A stretch of DNA of 64,000 nt, taken from NCBI GenBank assembly GCA_018907035.1, contig JACCIC010000177.1, positions 124,001-188,000 on the forward strand, written 5' to 3'. Every line of letters starts with the position of its first letter. Position 1 is the stretch's first letter. Positions 22,390-34,601 of the stretch are shown piece after piece. A model generated the notes under the pieces. The model saw nothing but the letters and a program-made list of their open reading frames with translations, was not told the origin of the DNA and ran no database searches. The position numbers were made by a program, and so were the translations under genes. The DNA comes from Sycobia sp. Sy_11 (lineage: Eukaryota > Arthropoda > Insecta > Hymenoptera > Epichrysomallidae).

Positions 22390-25190
22390 GACAAAAAGAG
22401 CGCATCTCCTATATACAGCCGTTATGCGCCTGCGATACTTTTCGTACTACAGCTTATCAGCCCGGATTTCAGCACCATAAAACATGACGGACTCAGCATC
22501 TCGCAGTAGCAGTCACCTGATGGAGAGGCGTGGTCTTCCTACGTTGACCATGATCCTGCAAAGGGAGGCCGCCACTACCGTCGTTTTATCCGCCGACCTC
22601 CGAATGTTTCCAGAAGGTAATATTTGCATCTAGCATCACCCCCAGATACTTGACAGATGTCTGGATCAAGCCCAACATCTACCCAATAATTAGCAGCTGC
22701 ACTCTGCGAACACGTTGCATCGTAAGGACCAGAATCTCGCTTTTCGCCTCCGTTAGTTCAAACCCGTGATCGCCCATCCAATGGGAAATTCTGCGCATTG
22801 TCTGATCAAGGCACGTCTGTGCCTTCATATTGCGTCATATTGCGCGTAATAATAACAGCTGCCACATCATCGGGATGATCAGAGAGCAGTCTTCCGGCAT
22901 GTCCAACTGAAGGATTCCGTCATAGTAAATATTCCATAGATCGGGGCCCAGGATGGAGCCTTACTAACGCGCCACACGTTAGCTTTTTTCGCTTAGAGCG
23001 CTCTGTCGTATCGTACAGAATGTATCTGTCCTTTAATTATTCTCCGATGATCTGGAGTAGGTATCTAGATACATTGAAGTCCTTCTCCAGTGCCCCCAGC
23101 ACGTCTGTCCACCTAACCGAGTTGAAGGCATTTTTGACATAAAATGTTACCAGAAGTCACACAGGTCGAGACAAGTGATTCCCCCCGCTCCGTAGTTCTG
23201 GCTGCCTCTACCACCTCCTGAATATCATCTATGGTGGACTACCCTCTCCCAAAGCCATACTGCATCTCGGATATAAAAAGCGCCGTCTGTAGGCAGGGTC
23301 TCACCAGCTTTTCCAGGAGTTACCGGGCGGTGTTTAGCATGCATAAGGGTCTGTACGCCAACGGAGCACTTGATGATCCCTTGCCCTTGCTTATCAGCAC
23401 AAGTCTCGCCTCCTTCCAGCGGGGATAAAATATTCCCGCACGAAGGCACGAGTTGTACATGTCAAGCAAAAATTCAGGATGGCTCTATACCAGCGCTTTT
23501 AACATTTCCGCCGGAAGTCCGTTAGGTCCTGCTGCCGTTTTATTCTTCAGAGAGCGCACTGCTCCGTCTAACTCCGCCCTTGTGAAAGGCGGTGCCTCAG
23601 AACCCTCAGAAGCCAGGAGGTCATCCACTCGTTTGGAATGACTGGGGAATAGAGTATGGACGATGCCGTTCATCACTTCCGCGTTCATAGGAATGATTTT
23701 AGGAAAAATGCCTAATTTACGGCCTACGATTTTGTACTCCAATGCCCATGGATCATTTTTCAGATCTTCTCCCAGCTTTTTCCAACATCCGCATTTACTA
23801 GCTTTGATGACTCACTTTAGAGTCTTCTTCCCCGTTAGATGTTGGGCGATCCTAAAAGCGACATCACGGTCGCATCTTTGAGCCTCTTGTGCTACGCGGC
23901 GCAGCCGCAGGCATTGCCGCCGCAGCTCCGAAATTTCATCCATTTACCAATAAGTCGGACGGCAAGCACATCCCGCGAATTTCCTCGGCATCTCTTGCTT
24001 GCAGGCTTGGCGGATCAGATGCATTGTAGCGTCTGTTACTGTTTTCGCGCGCTCGCAAAGCGTTGCGCTCCTTGTTAATTCAACCAGGAGGCGCTGTCCG
24101 CGTTCTGGCACCTGGGAAAACTTCCAAAACTTCGTGATCCATTCTCGCGACGATCCATCTTTGGCTGGGCGACGTTCAACCGTCGCCCTAACTGGCGTGC
24201 CATCACTAACGCGGAAGGTGATGTATTGGTGATCGCTGGCTTTATAGTCTTCGATCACTCGCCAGTTCCGCACTCGTGCGGCCAGAATCTCCGTTGCAAA
24301 GGATACATCAGGGATGGTCTCCCTGTAGCCAGGTCTCCGAAAAGTCGACGTAGATCTCGTGTTCAAAACAACCAGACATATTCTGGATGCCATGTCCATC
24401 ACTTGTCTTCCCCTCGAGCCCGGCAAAGATTCCCTCCACTCGAGAGCTTTGCTGTTCAAATCCCAAGCCACTACCAGCTCCCCCTCCATTTCTCTTACCG
24501 TATTCTCAAGGGCATCCAGTTTAGACTGGAAACCCCCGATGGCTTCATTCGGCGTGAGATAGCAGCTAACGTAATTTACGTTTTGCTTGCAGCACTTTAA
24601 CCATTTTCTACAGTCAGATGTCTTATGTTCCTGCTGCCCGCACCGAAAACAGGTGGCGTTCCTGTGTGGGTCATCGCAACCCAAACCGCGGTGTCCATAA
24701 CCGAGATATCTGTAACAGCGCTTGACTTGGACCCAGCGCCGCAGGCTGCGAAGAAACCATCCAATGGCCACCTTTTCGACTTCCAGTAACCATTGTCCAG
24801 CCTCCTCAGAGAGGCTCGAGAGAGCTAGTCATTTGCTGACTTTGTTCTCCCTCGTAAGCTTCACCTCGAGGGGGCCAGTATAGTCCCGCAAGACGCCAAG
24901 GAGGACTGTCTTCACTTCGTCGAGTGTCACGCAGCCATCCACGTCTCTGATCTCCAAGGTAGTCTTGGGTGTCAGAACGCGAAGTGTCGCGTTTGGCCCG
25001 ACGACCTCCTTGAGGACGTTAGTAAAGCCCTCCTTGCCCTCCGCCGAAGCATTCTTAAACTCGATGAGGACATCGCCGTTTAATATGCGGCGGACGTCCT
25101 AGATATTGAGTCCGTGCTGCGAGGGGTCGACCTGTTGGCGAATCCCTCCAAGGATCTAAATTCTGGTAGCTGGCCCATCCGTATGTCAAT
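22389..25190 (-). pseudogene. R1-clade LINE, gag to RT (third piece)
   Basis: The order on the minus strand is as follows. First comes a Gag-like region (LKEVVGPNATLRVLTPKTTL, about 25030-24950), then CCHC knuckles CYRYLGYGHRGLGC and CFRCGQQEHKTSDC. The endonuclease follows (NYVSCYLTPNEA, VVAWDLNSKALEW, SDHQYITF). Next are the RT N-terminus (NKTAAGPNGLPAEML, near 23500) and the RT core with FVKNAFNSVRW and APSWAPI near 23130-22950. It ends at YGAEIRADKL, a stop, YEKYRRRITAVYRR near 22420. An internal deletion joins the last knuckle to the endonuclease, because the N-terminal endonuclease motifs are missing. The usual GDFN motif reads AWDLN. Frames are broken repeatedly from 23450 down. Confidence 0.78.
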
Positions 25191-25569
25191 GATCGTAGTC
25201 GATTACCGACCATTACTACGTTACAATAACAGGTAACAGAAAAAAGATCTTATACCCCAATTAATAGACTTTGCAACATTTTTAATCCGTGAAAAACAAT
25301 TTCTGTCTAAGCTTATATTCATTTTTATAATTTCTTGATACAACTTAAATTTAGGGAAGTCCTCATCGTTAAAAATGCTATGACATGAATTAATTAGGCT
25401 GTATGCAATTGTTATGTTTGTAAAAACTTACAATTAAAAGAATAATATAATATTCTATGATTTCATATATGTCCTCATTCGTGACGGTTCCAGCATGTAT
25501 AATTGGCCGTTACAATCTGTACTATTCGGAGGCTAACTTAGTTTCTGACCTTCACGTTCAGGTCGCGAT
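25191..25569. other. AT-rich gap between LINE and mariner
   Basis: No frame or repeat is recognised in this stretch of the Nos intron. Confidence 0.5.
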
Positions 25570-26450
25570 ATAAGTAGTACGAAGAGTCAAATTTGTCGAA
25601 TCTAGTATTTATTTTTTACTTCTGGCATTTACCAATAAAATTCAGTTAACAGGCGACAACATTTGTGTAAACATTATAATTTTTTGATCAAATGAATCGT
25701 GATAAATTATTTTTTGACATGTCCTTTTGCACGATTTTGATTTGAAAAAAAATGCAGCAGAAACTTATCGATTGCTTCAAGAATGTTATGACGAACAAGC
25801 TCCATCGTTTACAACATGTAAAGAGTGGTTTCAGCGGTTTAGAAGTAAAGATACTGATGTTAATGACAAAGAATGTACTGGATAACCGAAAAAGTTTGAA
25901 GATATTAAATTGAAAGTATTATTGGACGAAAAATCAGCAATGAAAAGTGGATCTACTATGATAATCCTAAATGCAAAAAGTTATGGGTGAATCCAGACCA
26001 ACCATCCACATCAACACCACAACGGAAAATCCACGGTAAAAGCTATTGCTGTGCATTTGGTGGACCAACAGGCTGTGCTGTAGTACCAGCTGCTAAAACC
26101 AAATGAAACCATAGCGGCCGAGTTATACAAGCGCCAACTGAATGATTTGCAACAGAAATTGATCGAACATAGATAAGCAAAAAATACTCTGTAACAGCTC
26201 GAATGGGAAGCGTTGCCGCACCCAGCGTGCTCGCCAGACAAGGCACCTTCTGATTACCACCTACTCGGATCGATGTAGCATGACCTCGTTGATATGCACT
26301 TCCCGACATGTTCAAGAAGTGCAAGAAAGTTCTTTCGCCACGCTATCGCCATGTTGACAAAAAGCTAACGTGTAAACATTTTTCATCATAAATGTCCTTT
26401 TTACGTTAAAAAAGGTCGAATACTAAGTTTGACTCTTAATACTTTTATGC
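25570..26450 (+). pseudogene. Decayed mariner transposon with internal deletion
   Basis: The + strand reads the N-terminal helix-turn-helix region (KKNAAETYRLLQECYDEQ, then CKEWFQRFRSKDTDVNDKE). It then skips to the catalytic domain (EKWIYYDNPKCKKLWVNP) and ends in broken C-terminal sequence. The ends carry similar inverted sequences. AGAGTCAAATTTGTCGAA near 25581 matches the reverse complement of sequence near 26405-26435. The second and third catalytic Asp motifs are not intact. It is related to, but clearly older than, the mariner at 32989. Confidence 0.72.
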
Positions 26451-26749
26451 CTCGTGTCACGGAACCTGACAGGAGTGTTTAGTCCGCGAGCTCTTGCACT
26501 GTATCCCAGTGTGTTATATTATTGTTAATAGAAGTATTAGTGTACATTATTCATAATTGGTATTCATTACTTAGCGTGTTCGCCGGTCCGTTCCCCGTTT
26601 CCCTTTTAAGCAGTCGGTGAATCGCGCCAGTGTGTCGCGTCACGCACGCACGCACACTTATGCACGTACTTGTACTATCATTTCCTCGCCATCTTTTCGT
26701 GTTTTGTAACAACACGCGAGTAGTGCAAGTCACAAAAATAACACAGAGA

Positions 26750-27390
26750 AATGAGAGCAACGGTGCGCAATTAAATTTTATGTGGAACTCGGCAAAACCT
26801 TACACAAACTTTGAAAAATTGCTTAAAGTGTATGATAGTGATGCCCTGAATTGTAGTTATGTGCTTCAATGGCATGCCGATTTTAAAAAATGCCGTGGGG
26901 GCGTCAAAGACGAGGCGCGGAGCGTGAAGTGCGCAGTGCATCCTCGCTCTTATTCATCAAGACCGGCGACGAACCATTCGAATCTCGGCTGACGAGTTGA
27001 ATATTAACCGGGAAATATTTAGAAAATTTTAATCGAAGATTTCGCCATGAAAAAGCTTTGCGCGAAGATGGTACCGAAGAACCGCTCAGATGAGTAGAAA
27101 GCCCAGCTAATGAACATCGCTTAAGATTGTCTCGGGTATTTATATTATTTTTCTGTTCCCTCATTGAAAAAAATTCGTCAAAGGTCGACATTTTAATTCC
27201 GTTGAAGACATCCAAGAATCTGTGAAAGGGTACTCGGAGAGGTCCCACAAGAAGTGTTCCTACATTGTTACGAAAACTGGAAAACTCACTCGATGAAGTG
27301 TATAGATGCGGCAGGGAACTACTTTGAAGGGGATCGCAGTGAAATGCCTTACTTTTTAAATATTTTCGAATTTTGTGGCATTACTTAATT
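26750..27390 (+). pseudogene. Second decayed mariner, different family, internally deleted
   Basis: The + strand reads AQLNFMWNSAKPYTNFEKLL, ALNCSYVLQWHADFKKCRGG and VKDEARS, which form the N-terminal domain. Next come KILIEDFAMKKLCAKMVPKN and RSDE, and then a jump to the mariner C-terminus (CSYIVTKTGKLTR, MRQGTTLKG). The catalytic core between them is missing. Stops are frequent, and it cannot encode an active transposase. Confidence 0.65.
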
Positions 27391-29009
27391 GTCTGATCTT
27401 GTGTATATATAATAACAAATATATAATTTTCTATAATCAGGTATAATACTTATGTCTATTGTCTTATTGTCTTTTATAATAATTGAAAAAAAAATTAATT
27501 TACAATGCATATTTCAGAAACTCTACAAAAGGTTTCGTTATCGAAAGACAGATACCTGTTTTTCCACGTAGTTCCATGAGAGACTAAGAATCTCGTCAGT
27601 TCGTATCTAAGACCAATACAATCTGTACTCTCTTATATCGCTATATATTGTATTTTCGAGGCCTACGATGCTCGATCGCTAGAGCAAAAGACTAATAACT
27701 TGGTGAACCAGTTACACTAAGGACAACTGTAAAAGAAAAATTAATTAAATCAATTCCAAACATAATAGAATAATTCTTAATTAAATTAATAAATTAAAAA
27801 CTTTAGAACATAATCAAAGACAACTACTGGAATTTATTTTAATAAAAATAATAATAAAAATAAACCAAATGAAATGAAAACGAAAACTAACAAATGTGAA
27901 ATATAATTAATAACAAAAAATATATAAAAATATTTTTTTTGGCAACAACTTAGTGATAACACTACTGTCAAAAGTTTTTTTTTCTTCTCTATATAGGGAT
28001 GAAAATACCTACTAGTTTTAACTAAAATCATCGAAATACTCAACTCCTACAATGCATAAATTATTGAACTTTACAATCATCAATAAAAGTAAAGCACCTT
28101 GACAGCTAACCTCTAAAGACAGTCCATACATGGAGTAGACACCTGAGGAAACAAATAATAACGACAAGAAGAACAGAATAACAAAAACAAGATCTACATT
28201 ATTAATAATAACAATAATTGAATAATCATCTTATGAAATATTAACCTATTATATCTAAAAAAAAAAGAAACTGATCAATAATGGAATTTTAATAAAATTT
28301 TCAATGCGAAAGAAAATATTAATTAGATAACTAGACCAGCAAGAAGGACAAGAAATATAAATAAACAATAATATAAACAATATAAATAAATAAATAATAT
28401 TACTAATATAAACAATACACTTACTTTTAATAAATCATACGTTTAATAATCCTCGTTTTATTGCCTCCTTCTATTTGCAAAAAGAAGAGAGAGAAATACA
28501 AATCAAATTTCCCTTAAGTGATTTTCTTATTTTTGGCATGCAGAGGTAAAAAAATTAAAATATTAATTTTTATTAATTATTACACCTCTAATAATTTATT
28601 CATCCGCATTGACTTTAAAAAACGTTGGGTGCAAATTGTAAGTGGGTTCCAGGTAACCAAGGTACTAAATATGATCTTGGTATAATTCTTATAATATACC
28701 TTGTCCTGTTACTATAGATATAGATAATGAAAATTTAAATACTTACCGTCGCCAAGGTTTGACTTAACTTGTCTGGAAGAAATTAATAGATTTATTTTAA
28801 TTTATAAATAATTGTAAAATTATTATAAATTGTATTTTTTATTTATACATCTATATTCTTTCGTCGATTATTAATTCTCTTAGTAAGAAATTATTCTTAC
28901 TACTCCGCTGTCAGTTTTACCCTTGGTAATTTATTTTATAAAAATCATAATTTATTTTAATTCAATATCTTATTAATAAATTATAAATAATATTTATTAT
29001 ATGTTAACT
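27391..29009. other. AT-rich intron sequence, nothing recognised
   Basis: Long AT-rich DNA with poly-A/T runs. There is no coding signal, RNA gene or clear repeat. Confidence 0.5.
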
Positions 29010-29360
29010 TATGTACGTGCGGTTCCCGCTCGAATCAACGTTCACGTACACAAGCCAATGCAAATATACGCACAACCGTTAAGAAAATTTTTAATTTATA
29101 AAACACCATTAAGTCAGCTTTTATTTACTGTAGTTAGTTACTTGTATAGCAGCTAGCCGGTACGGATTGGTTTTAATTACTTGTTCGATAGAACTATAAT
29201 AAAAAAGTCAACCATTATCGTGTTAATCAAATTTAAATTATCTTCTATGCTGTCGATTGTAGGTATAACAGCGACAAAAAAAGCAAACAGCAAACACGGT
29301 TGAATATTCACGAATTACCAATTCAAATTCAGTGAACTTTGTAATTCTAATAAGACCACC
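29010..29360 (+). repeat. 345-bp direct repeat, copy 1 (possible LTR)
   Basis: It starts TGTACGTGCGGTTCCCGCTC and ends near GAACTTTGTAATTCTAA. It matches 30486-30838 along its whole length with moderate divergence and small gaps. The pair encloses about 1.1 kb. See copy 2. Confidence 0.6.
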
Positions 29361-30485
29361 AATTGTATTAAATTAAGCATCAGTAGTATTAATGAAATTA
29401 GTATTAAGCTAACCACCAGTAGTATCTTTTAAAAAGTAAAAATAAAAACATAAATAAAGATCTCAAAATCAATATCTCTTTCTTGAAGCGATAAGGCCAA
29501 AACTATAACTAACTCTTCATAGGTCCCCACTCCCTGATATTTGTTGAAGTTAGAGAAAAACTATAGCATGTCATATAGATATATATATGTATATATCTAG
29601 AATATAAATAAAATATAATATGCTCCGATGCACCTACACGTCGTGAAATGCAATAAGAGGACTCGAGTGGATTAAGAAGAAAAGTTTTAGGGCACATTAC
29701 TTGACACTAAACTTAATTTAGTGCTAAAAAACATTAATTTAATATCGATCATCGCCAATTAACGCAAATCAATATGTTTTTTTATTTTGTCTCATCTTCT
29801 AGTACATAAGTAATATTAACACCATACAAGCACTGTAAAGTAAACTAGTCGAGCCACTATAGACGGGAGAAAACTAAATATTTAAACATTTAAGGATTTT
29901 AAAACAAGGATATAATATATTCTGTAGAAGGATATATATATTATGTAGAACTATATTTGTCTAGCTCATCCAACTTACACGCAGCATGGAACAGCAGCGA
30001 CTCCCTGCAGGAGCAAGAGAGGAGTCCCAAAAAATACAATCTCGATATCATCGAAATTTCGGTTGTGTTGAGATCCGATAATCACTTAAGTTTTAATAAT
30101 TTAATTATATTTTTTATATATAAGGAAAGAAGAAATTATTATTATTAAATAAAAAAATTGTAATTATGAAATTAATAAATAATTATTTATTAATTTAAAA
30201 ATAATTATATTCAATTTATAAACTATATAACTATTTTAATTTATTTAATTAACGTGCACCCGTTATCTAATATTTATTTGACTAAAACGAAGTTATGTTA
30301 TGAGAAATATTAAAAGTAATATATAAAATATTCGTGGAGAACTGGATGCGAACGATGAATCGAATACGTATTATCCGATTATATAAGGTGATATCTAGAT
30401 CACGATACTTCGTTTCAGTCTGTTTGCTTGCATGAACAAGCTGCACAGAAGCGCTGACGCGCACAAGCTATTTATTATAGTTTAG
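29361..30485. other. Interior between the 345-bp direct repeats
   Basis: AT-rich, with no gag or pol homology. If the flanking repeats are LTRs, this is a nonautonomous (TRIM-like) interior. No convincing tRNA primer-binding site follows copy 1. Confidence 0.4.
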
Positions 30486-30838
30486 CGTGTGTACGTGTGG
30501 TTCTCGCTTGAACCAACGTTCACGTATACAAGCAAATGCAAATATACGTACGACCGATATGAAAATTTTTAATTTATAAAACACAATCAAGTTCGATTTT
30601 TATTTACCGTATAAAATTTATTGCCGATTGGAATTAATTACTTGTTGGATCGATTTATAATAAAAAAAGACAATTGCATACATAAACTTTAAACTTGTCG
30701 CATGCTCGATAACTTTTGTGCTGTCTCTTGTAGTTATAGATAGCTCTCCTGGATAGTGGTATAATTTGTATACAGCAAACAGGTCAATTATTCACGAATT
30801 ATTAATTCAAATTTATTGAATTTTGTAATTCTAACAGT
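30486..30838 (+). repeat. 345-bp direct repeat, copy 2 (possible LTR)
   Basis: It starts TGTACGTGTGGTTCTCGCTT and ends GTAATTCTAACA, so it has TG...CA ends, which suits an LTR. No target-site duplication is visible (left flank ...aactta, right flank gtgcgg). The GC-richer sequence from 30839 differs in character. Confidence 0.55.
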
Positions 30839-32429
30839 GCGGCCGTCTGTTCCGGAGTAGGGGTCTGACGGTCTCTTTTCCGTTTTTGAGGAGTTATCTT
30901 CTCACATTCACTCCTTCCTTATCTTGTTCGATCTGCCAGCACTTTCATTCTCTTTAATTCAGTCCTTTCCATCATTTGACTTAGGACTCTGTTTATTATG
31001 TAAAATTGCTCTTGTAATTTACTTTCAGCAGCATCCCAAGTAACTGGTGATATATTCACCTTCACTCCTACATTCCCATCCATACGTACGTTCACACTGC
31101 TATCTGTCACAGGTTGCCTACTGGCGTGCTAACAGAGCTAGGAAGCTCCATTGACTCTACTGAATTGGTTTTAGGCAGCACCCTGGAACCTGCTGTGTTA
31201 TTTTTATTTTTCATTTTACTAAATCAATTTGGTATTAAATGTGTTATATTTGTGATGGTCAGGAGGATCACTTGTTCGAGTTGACGGTTCAACGTCCTGA
31301 ATCTCCCAATTACTGAAGCCCTCCTACAGTTCGGTGGCCTCGACTGCCCTCCACTCCCCGCGACTCGCACCAGGGTCCCATCCGTATATCATACGCCACT
31401 ACTATAAGAAGCAGGATTTGATGCCGCCAGAAAACGAAAAAAAATAATGGAACCTGACGAGGCGCTACCACTCTGTGGTGCAGCCTCCCATGTTGGATAG
31501 ACTGGATTTAGGCCCCCTACTTCTGGCGGCCCAGTAGTGCCATCTTGTTTTACAACTGTACCCTCCAAAAGGGAGCGCACATAAGCATGAAGTGATTCCC
31601 TCATAGCTAACCCAACCAGTCAACTAATAATTACTGCATCCGCAAGATCTAATCGTTTTTCAAATTGGTCACAATCATACTTGAGAGATGCCCGTTTATA
31701 GGACCTATCATTCATTCATAACCCGCTTGGAAGTCACCCTTTTATAGGGTGTCCATCTCCACCATGTATAGGAAATGCCCATTTATAGGATTCCCGATAT
31801 ACTCCCCAGTCTGATATGTGGATGTGTGAATGATGAGTGGGTGTAAATACGGGCGACCACTATGTTTACCGAACCACTATTATACCACTATGTTTGCTCG
31901 AAGTTCTTGTCCACGGTCACTTATTCGTCTCTCTGACGAATGCTTATTTCATGACTGTCCGTGAACGGTCGTTCCCCGATTCACAAACTTGGGGACGCCA
32001 GTCGTAGATGAACTCAAAGCCCCACAAAAAAAGTACCCATATTAGCTAAACTAGATTTGAACAATATTTTTAAAGATGAAACTGATTTTTCAAACTGACC
32101 TTTCTAAACAGTCAAGAAGAGTTGACAAATCAGTGAAGCCGCTTTAAATTACTGACAGTCACTAAGCAAATCAATGCGGTTTTCGGTAAATAAAACATGG
32201 ACATAAACGTAAAACTGCCAAGACATGGAAGTTTGTATAAAAAAATGTAGTTACTGGAAAAAGCAGACAACAGAAAAAATGATGAGCACTGCGAAAAATA
32301 AAGATACAAAGAACGGAAAGCGATCAAAGAATGGTATAAGTGATGTAAGAGAGTAAGAGAGGAAATCCAGTGTAAGTAGGATAACTTTTGCACAAAGAGA
32401 ATAAAAGGAAGGATTTGTGAAATAATTTA
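30839..32429. other. Unassigned repeat-like region of the Nos intron
   Basis: GC content is higher at 30839-31620. Two minus-strand frames (30919-31110 and 31389-31604) have no recognisable homology. Three short units with the core CC(G/T/A)TTTATAGG occur at about 31689-31705, 31727-31742 and 31770-31786. The middle one is a hairpin (CACCC/GGGTG). It probably belongs to one or more unclassified elements. Confidence 0.35.
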
Positions 32430-32830
32430 ATTGTAATTTCATTGTACTTTTGTCGACTACTTACATACAAATTAATCAATAGTTTTTTATTGGCCTTACA
32501 GTCCAATCAAATCAATCGAAAACAATACGTAACAACATCAATACACATCTACATTAACATTAATACATCAATACACAAAAATAATAAAAACAAAAATAAT
32601 AATTAAAAATTAAATTAAAAATTATACTGACAGTCAGACTGTCCTTATTTATAATCACCCCCGTAGACTAATCTGAAAATAAAATATTATCTGAAAAAAA
32701 ATTTTTTGTTAGTAAAGTGCAGTCTGACTATCCCCAACACCCTTACCTAATTGAAGATCCAGTCCAACGTTTCGAGCTCACTACGGCTCCTCATCAGGGA
32801 TTTGCGAATACACAGTTGGTGATAGCCAGT
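32430..32830 (-). repeat. Penelope terminal fragment with hammerhead-like motif
   Basis: It shares the motifs gtcgact, tttttattggccttacagtc and gacagtcagactgtcc with the element at 12440-13870, followed by the same cgtttcgag...ctacgg...catcagg segment. No coding part is present. It lies about 160 bp before the full-length mariner. Confidence 0.6.
32764..32799 (-). ncRNA. Hammerhead ribozyme-like motif, copy 2
   Basis: On the minus strand the core reads CTGATGA, then a stem II region (GAGC...GCTC with one extra G), then GAAAC and GTT. TCC before the core can pair with GGA after it as stem I. The consensus CUGANGA box is intact. The cleavage triplet would be GUU rather than GUC. Confidence 0.5.
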
Positions 32831-32988
32831 TGCAAGAGAATCGTATTTTGAAAAAAATTTTTAATTCACATATAAATTGCTAATAATTTTTATCAAGCTT
32901 ACATAACAATTTTTTTAATATAGACTCAACAAATTAGTTTAAAAGTGACATATATTAGACCATTAAATAAATTATTCTTGGATTATTA

Positions 32989-34274
32989 TCAGGTATGTGA
33001 ATAAGTCTTTCCCGTTTTTTTTCAAATTTTGAGCCTTTATTGTGAAAAAATGGTTACAAATGAATTATTGAAAGTATTGGCCATCGCTAGCTACAACTTT
33101 TTCCCATCTTTCTGGCAACATACGAATCCCGTTGCGAAAAAATTCGACCGGTTTGGCCTTTATCCAGTCACCCACCCATTTTTTGGCTTCCTCGTAGGAA
33201 TGGAAGTGCTGGTCAGCCAGGCCATGCGTCATCGATCTGAAGAGATGGTAATCAGACAGAGCAACGTCTGGACTATACGGCGGGTGGGGTAGGACTTCCC
33301 ATTTGAGCGTTTCTAAGTATGTTTTCACCGGCGGTGCAACATGTGGGCGAGCATTGTCATGTTGCAAAATAACTTTGTCGTGCCTGTCGGAGTATTGTGG
33401 CCGTTTTTCTCGCAGTGCGCGGCTCAAACGCATCAATTGTCGTCGATAGACCTCGCCTGTGATCCTTTCATTCGGTTTCAGAAGCTCATAGTAAACCACA
33501 CCTAGCTGGTCCCACCATATACAGAGCATGAGCTTGGCGCCATGAATATTTGGCTTTGCTGTCGATGTTGATGCATGGCCGGGTAGTCCCCATGATTTTC
33601 TTCGCTTCGGATTATTGTAACGTATCCACTTTTCATCACCAGTCACGATACGATGCAGAAAACCCTTTCTTTTATGTCGCTGAAGCAGCTGTTCGCAAGT
33701 GAAAAAATGCCGTTCGACGTCTCTCAGCTTCAGTTCGTACGGCACCCAATTTCCTTGCTTTTGGATCATTCCCATGGCTTTCAAACGCTTGGAAATGGTT
33801 GTTCGGTCAACTCCCAATGCTTCAGCAACTTCTTCTTGCGTTTGACAAGAATCTTCATCAAGCAAAGTCGCCAATTCTCGATCTTCAAAGATTTGCGGCC
33901 GCCCGGAACGCTCCTTGTCTTCCACGTCGAAATCACCGCTTTTGAAGAGTCGAAACCATCCGCGAACACTTGAATCATCGACACAACCTTCTCCATAAGC
34001 CTCCTGAAGCAATCGATGCGTCTCGGCAGCAGATTTCTTCAAATTGAACCAATAAAGTGAAACTTCCCGCAAAGGACGTCGACTCGGCTCAAATTTCGAC
34101 ATTTTCACGATATCAAAAATTTATGATGCGAAAAAATTTTAACTAATGTGTTAGTATGGAATTGTTGACATACGAATAAGCTTTGATTATGACATATGTA
34201 ACCATTGAATACTCGCACAGTATTGGTGGCGCCATCTCTTACAAAAAATGGAAAAGACTTATTAACACTCCTAA
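32989..34274 (-). mobile_element. Full-length mariner transposon
   Basis: The 1286-bp element has about 28-bp imperfect inverted repeats. The left end (TCAGGTATGTGAATAAGTCT) matches the reverse complement of the right end (TTAGGAGTGTTAATAAGTCT). TA dinucleotides flank both ends (32987-32988 and 34275-34276), which is the mariner target duplication. It carries one transposase gene, oriented opposite to Nos, and lies within a Nos intron about 330 bp before the next exon. Confidence 0.9.
33065..34108 (-). CDS. Mariner transposase, apparently intact
   Basis: The 347-residue open frame matches the normal length of mariner transposases. The N-terminal half has the paired helix-turn-helix DNA-binding region (SLYWFNLKKSAAETHRLLQE and TTISKRLKAMGM). 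The linker motif WVPYEL is present. The catalytic triad is D in TGDEKW, D in LQHDNARPH, and D in LSDYHLF with 34 residues between the last two, which is the DD34D signature of mariners. The motif before the third Asp reads SPDVALSDYH where SPDLAPSDYH is usual. The frame has no stop or shift, unlike the other mariner pieces in this window, so the copy is recent. Activity is not proven. Confidence 0.93.
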   Translation of the reverse strand: MKMSKFEPSRRPLREVSLYWFNLKKSAAETHRLLQEAYGEGCVDDSSVRGWFRLFKSGDFDVEDKERSGRPQIFEDRELATLLDEDSCQTQEEVAEALGVDRTTISKRLKAMGMIQKQGNWVPYELKLRDVERHFFTCEQLLQRHKRKGFLHRIVTGDEKWIRYNNPKRRKSWGLPGHASTSTAKPNIHGAKLMLCIWWDQLGVVYYELLKPNERITGEVYRRQLMRLSRALREKRPQYSDRHDKVILQHDNARPHVAPPVKTYLETLKWEVLPHPPYSPDVALSDYHLFRSMTHGLADQHFHSYEEAKKWVGDWIKAKPVEFFRNGIRMLPERWEKVVASDGQYFQ

Positions 34275-34601
34275 TAGTATTTAGTTGATATTAGTAGTAT
34301 ACATATCAGAAGTATTCATGAACTCAACTCTATAAACTGTTATGAACTATTACGAATTTTTAATTTTTGTCATATTTCTTATACTAACATGAAAAATTGA
34401 AAATTGTTATTATTAATACGACTAATAAACTTAGAAATCATGTGATTGCTAGATTATAGTCATAATTATAATCTACCTTAAGAAATTATATTGTATATTT
34501 TTATAAGAAAAACAACTTGAATGTATTGTAAAGACTTATATTGTAAAGAATTGTATTCATTCACTTTGTACTATATTTGATAATATTTTCTTACATGTCA
34601 G

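Noticed and set aside
30919..31110. Minus-strand frame MTDSSVNVRMDG...
   Set aside because: Short and without recognisable homology or repeat support. Probably a fragment of an unclassified element.
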